Under the pieces are notes generated by a model, which did not search any database, was not told the DNA's origin, and worked only from the letters and a program-made list of their open reading frames with translations. Shown piece after piece: positions 1 through 6,913 of a stretch of DNA of 21,816 bases (positions within the stretch are counted from its first letter, which is position 1; every line of letters starts with the position of its first letter). Location: positions 272,503 to 294,318 of the forward strand of contig FR899104.1 of NCBI GenBank assembly GCA_000437255.1, in the 5' to 3' direction. Source of the DNA: Ruminococcus sp. CAG:403 (GTDB taxonomy: Bacteria > Bacillota > Clostridia > Oscillospirales > Ruminococcaceae). The translations under genes were made by a program, and so were the position numbers.

Positions 1-203
1 TTTTTGCTGCCGGAGATGTTTCTGGCATTGAAGAAGCCAGCTCCGCTATGATCGAAGGCAGAATTGCTGGTATTGCGGCAGCCTGTTCCTTGGGATATAT
101 TGGCAAAGAAGAGCTGGAAACGGAGTATCAGAAGAATCAGCATGCATTGGAAGAACTGCGGCAGGGCATGTTTGCACCGGGGAAGCATGTTTGCACCGGG
201 TAA
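1..203 (+). CDS. C-terminal end of FAD-dependent oxidoreductase subunit (HcnB-like), partial
   Basis: The frame is open from the window edge to a TAA at 201-203. It reads FAAGDVSGIEEASSAMIEGR near its start, the second FAD-contact motif (AxGD) of pyridine-nucleotide-disulfide-type flavoproteins, followed by a helical tail. In HcnABC, octopine oxidase and hydroxyproline dehydrogenase complexes this is the larger FAD/NAD-binding subunit, which works with the Fe-S proteins encoded next. The stop falls exactly at the end of a 19-bp tandem duplication (166-203). Removing one copy lets the frame run on without a stop into the 4Fe-4S coding sequence. The intact gene may therefore have encoded a fused FAD/4Fe-4S protein, and this copy may be frameshifted. 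The N-terminus lies outside the window. Confidence 0.75.
   Translation, partial: FAAGDVSGIEEASSAMIEGRIAGIAAACSLGYIGKEELETEYQKNQHALEELRQGMFAPGKHVCTG
166..203 (+). repeat. 19-bp near-perfect tandem duplication inside coding sequence
   Basis: Positions 166-184 (gcatgtttgcaccggggaa) and 185-203 (gcatgtttgcaccgggtaa) are adjacent copies differing at one base, G182 versus T201. Nineteen is not a multiple of three, so the duplication shifts the frame. The T in copy 2 makes the TAA stop that ends the upstream frame. The single-copy version reads GMFAPGNRGKLMEKTEEG straight into the 4Fe-4S protein. Confidence 0.9.
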
Positions 204-249
204 CCGTGGAAAGCTGATGGAAAAGACAGAGGAAGGCATTGATACTTCC

Positions 250-735
250 ATGAATCTGTTGGAAAAGGGCTTTGTGGCAGAAGATGAAATTACACGGTTT
301 CCTGGTGTCACACGCAGCAAGAAAATCCATCCTGTTATTGAGTGCGTGCAGAATATTCCTTGTAATCCTTGTCAGGATGCATGTCCCAAGCATTGCATCC
401 GAATTGGCTCTCACATTACGGCGTTGCCGGCAGTGGATGAAGAAAAAGAGTGTATTGGCTGTGGCCTTTGTGTAGCTTCTTGCTCCGGACAGGCAATTTT
501 CCTGGTACAGGAAGAATATGAGCCGGGTTACAGTGCCATTACCATTCCGTACGAATTCCTGCCGCTGCCGCAAAAGGGCGAGAAAGGATTTGGGTATGAT
601 AGAAGCGGAACAAAAGTTTGTGAGGCGGAAGTGCTGCAAGTGCGTACTTCACCAGCATTTGACCGTACCAATTTGCTGACAATGAAAGTACCTGCTGATA
701 TGGTAATGCGAGCAAGATTTTATAAAGCGGACTGA
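250..735 (+). CDS. 4Fe-4S dicluster subunit of an amine/amino-acid flavin oxidase
   Basis: This small ferredoxin-like protein presumably passes electrons between the two flavin subunits of the complex. From the Met at 250 the product is 161 residues, the size I recall for standalone homologues that begin with a LLEKGF-like segment. A first Cys group lies at C38, C41, C45 and C49 (IPCNPCQDACP) and a classic CxxCxxCxxxCP-like set at C68, C71, C74 and C78. The C-terminal half is a small beta domain. The start is uncertain: GAGGAAGG at 229-236 is about 13 nt from ATG 250, and ATG 217 and ATG 187 are in the same frame. No stop separates these from the upstream duplication, so the product may be the 3' part of a split fusion. 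The stop at 735 lies just before the next gene. Confidence 0.8.
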   Translation: MNLLEKGFVAEDEITRFPGVTRSKKIHPVIECVQNIPCNPCQDACPKHCIRIGSHITALPAVDEEKECIGCGLCVASCSGQAIFLVQEEYEPGYSAITIPYEFLPLPQKGEKGFGYDRSGTKVCEAEVLQVRTSPAFDRTNLLTMKVPADMVMRARFYKAD

Positions 736-750
736 AAGCGAGGGATGATC

Positions 751-1089
751 ATGGAATCCATTTACGATAGAAGTGTGCTGTTGGAAGCATTTGTTCCAGA
801 ACCGGACGATGATCGGATTATTTGTCGTTGTGAGGAGATTACAAAGGGTGAGATTCGAAAAGCAGTGCATGATGGGATGTATACCATTACAGAAATCAGA
901 CGGTATCTGCGTGCTGGGATGGGCTTATGTCAAGGACAGACCTGTGCCAAGTTGGTAAAGGGCATCGTTGCAAGAGAGCTGCATGTTTCGCCTGCATTGT
1001 TGGAACCGGCAACCTCCAGAGCACCAATGCGTCCGATTGAAATGAGAATTTTTGCAGCCGAGGCAAAGGAGGGACAGGAAGATGCGTAA
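751..1089 (+). CDS. BFD-like [2Fe-2S]-binding subunit
   Basis: A 112-residue protein with a bacterioferritin-associated-ferredoxin-like fold. Its cluster ligands are C25 and C27 (ICRCEEIT) and C60 and C65 (GLCQGQTC), the usual CxC...CxxxxC spacing. In HcnA/OoxA-type complexes this domain carries electrons within the dehydrogenase. I prefer ATG 751 because the purine-rich AGCGAGGG at 737-744 is then 6 nt away; ATG 745 in the same frame directly abuts it. The gene starts 15 nt after the 4Fe-4S stop and overlaps the next gene by 8 nt, so translation is probably coupled. The C-terminal tail (about residues 85-112) is polar and lies outside the cluster-binding fold. Confidence 0.88.
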   Translation: MESIYDRSVLLEAFVPEPDDDRIICRCEEITKGEIRKAVHDGMYTITEIRRYLRAGMGLCQGQTCAKLVKGIVARELHVSPALLEPATSRAPMRPIEMRIFAAEAKEGQEDA

Positions 1090-2209
1090 AACAGCAGATC
1101 TTATTATTGTCGGAAGCGGTGTCATTGGCTGTGCCGCAGCATATTATAGTGCGAAAAAGGGAATGTCCGTTCTGGTCTTGGATCGGGATCAAAGTGTTGG
1201 AAACGGTGGTTCCAGCCGAAATGGCGGCGGTGTGCGGCAGTCCGGCAGAGATCCCAGAGAATTGCCACTTGCGATTCATGCAGTAGAACATGTGTGGCCG
1301 ACCCTTTCCGAAGAACTTGGCGTAGATGTCGAGTATCACAAGGAAGGCAATCTGAGATTGGGAAAAACGGAGAAGCACCGGGAAATCTTGCAGGGATTGA
1401 CCGATCGGGCAGTTGCCTGCGGTTTGAATGTACGGATGATTGATGGAGACGAAGTCCGGAAAATCAATCCGTATCTGAGTGATGAAGTGACATGTGCAAG
1501 CTGGTGCCCAACCGATGGGCATGCCAATCCGCTGACAACTACACTCGGCTTTTATAAATGTGCAAGAGCATTGGGTGTCACTTTTTTACAAGGAGAAGAA
1601 GCCATTGCACTGGAAAAAGTACAGGGTAAGTTACAGCGTGTTGTTACCAAAAACAATGTGTATGAAGGAAAGAAGATAATTGTTGCAGCAGGCTATGAAA
1701 GTCGGTTCCTGACACAGACAGTTGGAATTGACGTGCCGATGTGTGCAGAGTTGATTGAAGCCTTGGTAACGGAGGCAGAACCCAAACTGTTTCCGCAGAT
1801 GCTGGGAACAGCAGATGCAGACTTCTACGGACATCAGACCAATCATGGTTCTTTCGTGTTTGGCGGCGCTTCCGGCTTAGAAAGTACCAACTTAGACAAT
1901 GGCATGCGGCGTACCAGCAGCATTACAGCGCCTTGTATTTGCCGTGGTATTATGAAGTATGTTCCCAAATTGGCAGATGCCAAAATCGTCAGAACCTGGG
2001 CAGGGTATGAAGACCGCAGCATTGATGGTGTCCCGGTAATCAGCCCGGTAGAAGAAGTACCGGGTCTGATTCTTGCCTGTGGCTTTACCGGACATGGATT
2101 TGGCATTTCTCCGGTAGTTGGACAGCTGCTGGCGCAGTTGGCTGCGGAGGAAGCACCCATGCTGGATTTACAGGCATTTCGGTATGATCGTTTTCATGCA
2201 GTGATTTAA
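1082..2209 (+). CDS. FAD-dependent oxidoreductase, DAO/glycine-oxidase fold (HcnC-like catalytic subunit)
   Basis: A 375-residue flavoprotein of the D-amino-acid oxidase/sarcosine oxidase family. The N-terminal dinucleotide fold shows IIVGSGVIGCAAAYYSAKKG, with GSGVIG at residues 11-16 and an acidic D near residue 35 for the FAD ribose. The GGSSRNGGGVRQ loop is typical of the family, and the C-terminal GFTGHGFGISPVVG motif closes over FAD. By family this subunit oxidises a secondary or primary amine of an amino acid, imino acid or opine, with electrons leaving through the Fe-S subunits. ATG 1082 is chosen over the upstream 1052 because AGGAGGGACAGGAAG lies just before it. The start overlaps the end of the 2Fe-2S gene. 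The substrate cannot be read from the sequence. Confidence 0.92.
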   Translation: MRKTADLIIVGSGVIGCAAAYYSAKKGMSVLVLDRDQSVGNGGSSRNGGGVRQSGRDPRELPLAIHAVEHVWPTLSEELGVDVEYHKEGNLRLGKTEKHREILQGLTDRAVACGLNVRMIDGDEVRKINPYLSDEVTCASWCPTDGHANPLTTTLGFYKCARALGVTFLQGEEAIALEKVQGKLQRVVTKNNVYEGKKIIVAAGYESRFLTQTVGIDVPMCAELIEALVTEAEPKLFPQMLGTADADFYGHQTNHGSFVFGGASGLESTNLDNGMRRTSSITAPCICRGIMKYVPKLADAKIVRTWAGYEDRSIDGVPVISPVEEVPGLILACGFTGHGFGISPVVGQLLAQLAAEEAPMLDLQAFRYDRFHAVI

Positions 2210-2259
2210 TCACATGCGAATTTTTCATTGACAGTTCAAAGAAACAGGAGGAATTACAG

Positions 2260-3390
2260 ATGGATACCAAGATTGACTTTTTATACCTCAGCGAACCGGA
2301 TATGATTCGGGCGGGTGTCAAGGATATGAAGCAGTGCGTAGAGGTAATGGAAGACCTTTTGATTACCCTGAATAAGGGGGACTACGTAATGGGCGGAAAA
2401 AATCACAACTCCCACGGATGTATGATTATGTTCCCGGATGACCCGCCGTTTCCGGGCATGCCAAAGAATGCCGATGAAAGACGGTTTATGGCAATGCCGG
2501 CTTACCTTGGCGGCAGTTACCAAATGGCTGGTATGAAATGGTATGGTTCCAATGTAGAGAACAAAAAGAAGGGATTGCCCCGTTCGATTTTGATGATGAT
2601 GCTCAACGACAAGGATACCGGTGCTCCGCTGGCATTGATGTCTGCCAATTTGATTAGTTCTTATCGAACCGGCGGCATTCCGGGGGTTGGTGCCAAATAT
2701 CTGGCCAGAAAAGATGCAAAGACAGTTGCCATTGTAGGACCAGGTGTAATGGGAAAAACCTCTTTGGCTGCATTTGTCAGTGTTTGCCCGAATTTGGATA
2801 CCCTGAAGGTAAAAGGACGTGGACAGCGGTCGATGGATTCTTTCCTTGCATTTGTCAAGAAGGAGTGTCCGCAAATTAAGCATGTTACCGTATGTGATAC
2901 GCTGGAAGAGGCAATAAGAGACAGTGATATCATTAGTATGACCACCGTTGTACGGGATGATGAAGCATCCTTCCCCTATATCGACAGTGCATGGGTAAAA
3001 AAAGGTGCTTTCATCAGCATGCCATCTGCTGCCCGGTTTGAGGATGATTTCCTAGCAAATCACTGTAAGCTGGTAGTGGATAATTCCAAGCTGTATGAAG
3101 CTTGGGAGGAAGAATATCCATATCCAACTTATCCGCAGGTACAGATTGTCGGTACAAAGTTTACGGACCTGGAGCATGAAGGAAAGATTGCCGCAGAGGA
3201 TATCATTGATATCACGGATATTATTGAAGGCAAACATCCTGGTAGAGAAAGTGACGATGAAATCATTGTATATTCTGTTGGTGGCATGCCGGTAGAGGAT
3301 ATTGCATGGGGCGGTACCGTTTATCGAAATGCGCTGAAACAGGGAATCGGCGTACGGCTTCCATTGTGGGAGGAGCCGGAAATGGCGTAA
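2260..3390 (+). CDS. Ornithine cyclodeaminase/mu-crystallin family protein (possibly the 'tyramine oxidase subunit B' type)
   Basis: A 376-residue protein of the ornithine cyclodeaminase superfamily. It keeps the family lysine in GMKWYGSN (K93), the carboxylate-binding RTGG (136-139) and a Rossmann NAD motif GPGVMG (160-165). AGGAGGAATTACAG before ATG 2260 is a strong ribosome-binding site. Members deaminate or cyclise ornithine-like amino acids or reduce imines with NAD(P)H. Beside a flavin oxidase such a protein could process the imine or keto product, as ornithine cyclodeaminase sits with octopine/nopaline oxidases in Agrobacterium. I also recall relatives annotated as tyramine oxidase subunit B, which I cannot verify here. 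It starts 50 nt after the FAD gene in the same operon. Confidence 0.88.
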   Translation: MDTKIDFLYLSEPDMIRAGVKDMKQCVEVMEDLLITLNKGDYVMGGKNHNSHGCMIMFPDDPPFPGMPKNADERRFMAMPAYLGGSYQMAGMKWYGSNVENKKKGLPRSILMMMLNDKDTGAPLALMSANLISSYRTGGIPGVGAKYLARKDAKTVAIVGPGVMGKTSLAAFVSVCPNLDTLKVKGRGQRSMDSFLAFVKKECPQIKHVTVCDTLEEAIRDSDIISMTTVVRDDEASFPYIDSAWVKKGAFISMPSAARFEDDFLANHCKLVVDNSKLYEAWEEEYPYPTYPQVQIVGTKFTDLEHEGKIAAEDIIDITDIIEGKHPGRESDDEIIVYSVGGMPVEDIAWGGTVYRNALKQGIGVRLPLWEEPEMA

Positions 3391-3412
3391 ATCAATTGGA
3401 AGGGAGTGTACG

Positions 3413-4219
3413 ATGGTGGAACAAAACGAAATGCTTCCGGTTCAGCCTTATTTGCCTCTGGAAGCCGACCACTATCGCAGAATCAGCGGAAACGGAGTCG
3501 GTATTTCCGAGTTTTATGAATTTACCATTGCGGAGGACGGCGTGCATCAATTTTATGCAGTTCCGGATGGAAGTGTTGATCTTGTTTTTGGCATCCATGA
3601 ACAGGATGTCCACGCTTCTATCGGCGGAACCGTTTTGCAGGTCAAGCAATGGATGTTTGAACCGGGAAGAACTTACTTTGGAGTCCGATTTTATCCTGGA
3701 CAATGTTTGCTTCCGGATGGGCTAACCATTCAGGAAGTGGTAAATACCGATTTATGTTTGGATGTAGATCGATTCGAAGATTATCTTGCGGAACGAATTG
3801 CAAATGGAACGAGTATTCAGGAACGTTCGCAGATTTTTCTGCGTACTTACTCCAAAAAGTTTTCAGAGTTGCAGGGAACGCGGTACAATTTGGAGCGATA
3901 TATTCGAAAGCGGATCTACGAAACAAATGGAACCATCAGCATTCAGGCACTGTGTGAAGAAACAGGATATTCTGCCTGCTATGTTCGCAGAACTTTTGAA
4001 CAGGTTCACGGAATTTCTCCGAAGCTGTTCGAGCGGTTTATCCGGTTTCAGCACATGCTGCATCTAATGGAACAGAATATTACAAACAATAGAATGGATG
4101 AATTGGCAATCTTGTGCGGGTATTACGATCAATCCCATATGATGAAGGATTTTAAATGTTTTTCCGGAAAGACACCGGAACAATACCGCAGCTTGCTTTT
4201 GTCCAACAGGTCTGTTTGA
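3413..4219 (+). CDS. AraC-family transcriptional regulator with N-terminal DUF6597-like sensing domain
   Basis: A 268-residue regulator. The N-terminal half carries the VPDGSVDLVFG-type signature of the DUF6597-like beta-barrel. The C-terminal roughly 100 residues form a paired helix-turn-helix of the AraC/XylS class, with ISIQALCEETGYSACYVRR for the first HTH and DELAILCGYYDQSHMMKDF plus GKTPEQYR for the second. GAAGGGAGTGTACG precedes ATG 3413. It lies inside the oxidase operon, 22 nt after the cyclodeaminase-like gene, so it most likely controls this operon in response to the substrate or a product. Its binding site would be upstream of the window. Nothing looks truncated. Confidence 0.93.
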   Translation: MVEQNEMLPVQPYLPLEADHYRRISGNGVGISEFYEFTIAEDGVHQFYAVPDGSVDLVFGIHEQDVHASIGGTVLQVKQWMFEPGRTYFGVRFYPGQCLLPDGLTIQEVVNTDLCLDVDRFEDYLAERIANGTSIQERSQIFLRTYSKKFSELQGTRYNLERYIRKRIYETNGTISIQALCEETGYSACYVRRTFEQVHGISPKLFERFIRFQHMLHLMEQNITNNRMDELAILCGYYDQSHMMKDFKCFSGKTPEQYRSLLLSNRSV

Positions 4220-4255
4220 ATAGGAAGAGAATCAATGAAAAAGGGAGAATGACCT

Positions 4256-4600
4256 ATGCAGTTATCAAAAATTGAAATTATCACAAGCATGTCCAAATTA
4301 ACAGGTTTAAAATCCGTCCTCAGCCGGGCTGGTGTCAGAGGAATGACAGTTGTACAGGTATTGGGCTGCGGTGTGGAAAAAGGCACCAAGGAATATGAAG
4401 TAGATGAAAACTATGAAATGGAGCTGCTGCCGAAGCAGCAGATTAGCATTGTTGTCAGAACAGAAAAAGTGCGGGAAATTGTAGAGCTGATTAAGCAAGA
4501 ATTGTATACCGGTCATATCGGAGACGGTAAGATTTTTGTTTATGACATCACCAATGTAATTCGGGTTAGAACTGGAGACGAAGGAGAAGACGCACTTTAA
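4256..4600 (+). CDS. P-II (GlnB/GlnK-type) signal transduction protein
   Basis: At 114 residues this is the usual PII length, with the full fold. Aligned by eye to E. coli GlnB, the T-loop keeps its length and the Tyr matching Y51 (Y53) and Lys matching K58 (K60 in LLPK). The nucleotide-binding GDGKIFV (K92) and the RVRTG arginines (R103, R105) are present. The residue matching Gln39, which ligates Mg for 2-oxoglutarate, is Glu (E41), and the T-loop is acidic (EKGTKEYEVDENYEMELLPK). PII trimers bind ATP/ADP and plug or regulate partner proteins, classically GlnK on AmtB. Here the next gene, 18 nt away, is an APC permease rather than an ammonium channel, so that is the likely partner. AAAGGGAGAATGACCT precedes the ATG. 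Confidence 0.93.
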   Translation: MQLSKIEIITSMSKLTGLKSVLSRAGVRGMTVVQVLGCGVEKGTKEYEVDENYEMELLPKQQISIVVRTEKVREIVELIKQELYTGHIGDGKIFVYDITNVIRVRTGDEGEDAL

Positions 4601-4618
4601 AAAGGATGGTGAAACAAT

Positions 4619-6037
4619 ATGGCTTCCGAGCATGGTGAAAAAAAACTAGGACTTCGGAGCGTTGTCTCTATTTCTGTGGGATTGATTATTGCAACAAGCT
4701 GTCTGGTCTCCTTGGGACAGGGAGCCGGTACCATTGGCGTTGTGTTCGTCTTTGCGATGATCATTGCCTGTCTGCTGAATATGACAACCGTTGCTTCGCT
4801 TTCGGAGTTAAATGCCTTGATGCCCAACACAACGGGCGGACTGGCACAATATACACTTGCTTGCATGGGTCCATTTCCAACGCTGATTTCTATGGTCGGC
4901 GGATATTTGATTTGTAATATGCTTTCCTGCGGAGTAGAAGCCTCCATCTTTTCCTTCGCAATGTCGGATACCTTTTCCATGCTGCCGCTTCCGAGTTTGG
5001 CGTATACTTTTATTGTAACGTTATTTTTGATGATTGCCAATTTGTATGGAGTTGACATCTTTGCAAAAATCCAGGATATTGTGGCGTTCCTGTTGGTCGG
5101 CTCTATGCTGGTAATGGGAATCATTGGCGCCATCGGACTGGGAACGGGCGCAAAGGTGGAACAGCCCTACAGCATGACGACGGACTTTAGCAGCATTGCT
5201 TCCATGACCGCTGTTGCATTCTGGCTCTTTATTGGTGCAGAATATGTCATTCCGGTCTCCAAGGATGTTAAGAATGCCAAGCGGAATGTTCCGCTCGGCA
5301 TGATGATCGGATTGGGCTTGATTTGTGTGGTACAAATCATTATGGTATTCGGTTTCCACAATTATGTGGAATGGGGCGAACTTGCCAATTCTCCGGCTCC
5401 GCATCTGCTGTATGGCATGAATTTGCTGGGGCCGTTCGGAAAGATGTGGATGACGCTTGTTGCAGCATTTGCTGTAATCAGCACGCAGAATTCCACGGTA
5501 AACGCATTGGCAAGCATTTGCCAGGGCATGGCAAAAATGAACATGATGCCGCAGGTTTTTGCAAAGACCAACAAGCGTGGCGTTCCTTATGTTGGTGTGG
5601 TTTTTGTCAGTGTTTTCATTTTCATTTTTGCCGCATTGAGTAACAATTCTTCCGATGCCATTTCCTTCCTGATCTTGGTTGGTTCTGTTTTCTGGATGAT
5701 TTCTTATATTTTGGCACATATTGATGTTTTGATTTTGAGAAAGCGGCTGCCGAAAGCACCACGTTCCTTTAAGGTTCCGTGTGGTCCGCTGTTTCCTTTG
5801 ATTGGAATTGCCGGAACGGTCTATATGATTTTGAATATTTCATCCGATCCATCCGAACGAAATGCAATTTGGATACTGACCGGTTTAACGTTCTTCGTGC
5901 TTGGCGTGTATTCGTTCTTCTGGATCAAGTATAAGATGAGGATGCCAGTCTTTAAGAGTGTTCCAGTGGAAAAAGTTATGGCAATGGAAAACAGTATGTA
6001 TTACACCATTCGAAAACGACGAGGAACTTGGAAATAA
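4619..6037 (+). CDS. APC-superfamily amino acid/amine permease
   Basis: A 472-residue integral membrane protein with about twelve hydrophobic segments from residue 12 to about 445 and a short basic cytoplasmic tail. The first segment (SVGLIIATSCLVSLGQGAG) and the SELNALMPNTTGGLAQYTLA stretch match the amino acid-polyamine-organocation superfamily, in which the Gly-rich break of helix 1 binds the substrate. It is the last gene of the operon, 18 nt after the PII gene, with AAGGATGG before ATG 4619 and a strong terminator 12 nt after its stop. By context it imports the substrate of the oxidase encoded upstream. Whether it carries an amino acid, opine or amine is not visible. It appears intact. 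Confidence 0.92.
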   Translation: MASEHGEKKLGLRSVVSISVGLIIATSCLVSLGQGAGTIGVVFVFAMIIACLLNMTTVASLSELNALMPNTTGGLAQYTLACMGPFPTLISMVGGYLICNMLSCGVEASIFSFAMSDTFSMLPLPSLAYTFIVTLFLMIANLYGVDIFAKIQDIVAFLLVGSMLVMGIIGAIGLGTGAKVEQPYSMTTDFSSIASMTAVAFWLFIGAEYVIPVSKDVKNAKRNVPLGMMIGLGLICVVQIIMVFGFHNYVEWGELANSPAPHLLYGMNLLGPFGKMWMTLVAAFAVISTQNSTVNALASICQGMAKMNMMPQVFAKTNKRGVPYVGVVFVSVFIFIFAALSNNSSDAISFLILVGSVFWMISYILAHIDVLILRKRLPKAPRSFKVPCGPLFPLIGIAGTVYMILNISSDPSERNAIWILTGLTFFVLGVYSFFWIKYKMRMPVFKSVPVEKVMAMENSMYYTIRKRRGTWK

Positions 6038-6048
6038 TCGATGGATAC

Positions 6049-6092
6049 ACACCCATTTGAAACGTTATTGTTTCGAATGGGTGTTCCTTTTT
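6049..6092 (+). terminator. Rho-independent terminator of the oxidase operon
   Basis: A 15-bp stem (acacccatttgaaac / gtttcgaatgggtgt, one T-G wobble) with a 6-nt loop at 6064-6069, followed by TCCTTTTT. It starts 12 nt after the permease stop codon. Confidence 0.93.
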
Positions 6093-6105
6093 GCCGGAAA
6101 GCAGC

Positions 6106-6134
6106 TTGCTTTTTCATATGTCATATGGTATACT
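6106..6134 (+). promoter_or_regulatory. Sigma-A promoter for the SUFU-domain gene cluster
   Basis: The -35 is TTGCTT (6106-6111), the spacer 17 bp, and the -10 TATACT (6129-6134). It lies just after the operon terminator and about 60 nt before ATG 6196, so it separates the two transcription units. The spacer contains CATATGTCATATG, which is partly palindromic. Confidence 0.75.
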
Positions 6135-6195
6135 GGAAATAATAAAACCAGCGCATGGCATATTTTTTGAGTTGAATTCTAAAAAGGAGACAGCT

Positions 6196-6849
6196 ATGAC
6201 AAAAGAAGAATATTGTAAAAGAATGCAGGAAGAGGAAGATTGGGCACCAGGATGGGATGCGATTGACCAAGAATTTGAACGGCTCTATCCAGGTGTGGAG
6301 CCAGCTCATTATGGAACCGATTTTCAAGAGAGGGCCATGTTTGGCGGCGATGAGTTTTTAGATGGATATTCCATTTATCCGTCCGGAAGAGGCTATCAGC
6401 ATATTGTAACCTATGGAATGAGTGTGCTATATGCCGATGCGGAGGCGTTTGGAGAACCATACAATGGATGGGGCTATGAGATGACCATGAAGCTCCAGGA
6501 AGATCGGGTAGAGGACTGCCTTTGGGCACTGGATCTCCTTTCCATACTTGCAAGATACACCTATCAATCGGAACGTTACTGTAAGGTTGGAGACTGCATT
6601 CCTGGAAATGGAACGGCATTGAGAAAAGGTTCTGCGATTACTGCATGGGTGATCGTTTCGGATTCATCTGCACAGACGCAAGATACGGTACATGGAAAGT
6701 TGGAGTTCCTGCAACTGGTTGGAATTACAGCACAAGAGGCTGCTGCCATCCAAGCGGATTATCACAATTTGAACGTACTGCTGGATCGTATGCGAGCAGA
6801 TAATCCAGAATTAGTGACGGATATGCATCGCACGCATTCTTATTTGTGA
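6196..6849 (+). CDS. Suppressor-of-fused (SUFU) domain protein
   Basis: A 217-residue soluble protein spanning a whole SUFU domain. After an acidic N-terminus, APGWDAIDQEFERLYPG matches the family start, and YQHIVTYGMSVLYAD plus GWGYEMTMKL match the conserved core (usually GFELTFRL). The C-terminal part includes FLQLVGIT and a final helix. In bacteria SUFU proteins are mostly proposed immunity proteins of polymorphic toxin systems, but no toxin gene is adjacent here. The start is ATG 6196, with AAAGGAGACAGCT upstream; the longer open frame from 6091 would begin inside the promoter and terminator. It is the first gene after its promoter. Confidence 0.85.
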   Translation: MTKEEYCKRMQEEEDWAPGWDAIDQEFERLYPGVEPAHYGTDFQERAMFGGDEFLDGYSIYPSGRGYQHIVTYGMSVLYADAEAFGEPYNGWGYEMTMKLQEDRVEDCLWALDLLSILARYTYQSERYCKVGDCIPGNGTALRKGSAITAWVIVSDSSAQTQDTVHGKLEFLQLVGITAQEAAAIQADYHNLNVLLDRMRADNPELVTDMHRTHSYL

Positions 6850-6913
6850 AAGGGAAAGGATTTAACAATCCTAAAAACAGACAGCAAGAAGATGCAACTG
6901 GAGGAGAATAGAC

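Noticed and set aside
896..1522. Open frame of 208 codons on the minus strand opposite the 2Fe-2S and FAD genes
   Set aside because: It is antisense to genes with clear family motifs and has no recognisable start signals or domain.
3386..3400. Shared 14-mer cgtaaatcaattgg at stop-codon/RBS junctions near 3387 and 10926
   Set aside because: It is only two copies, both at an ordinary stop and upstream of an ordinary ribosome-binding site; too short to treat as a functional repeat.
4597..5719. Long open frames on the minus strand opposite the permease (4597-5133 and 5021-5719)
   Set aside because: They are shadows of a well-supported transporter gene, lack ribosome-binding sites and encode low-complexity sequence with His/Asn runs.
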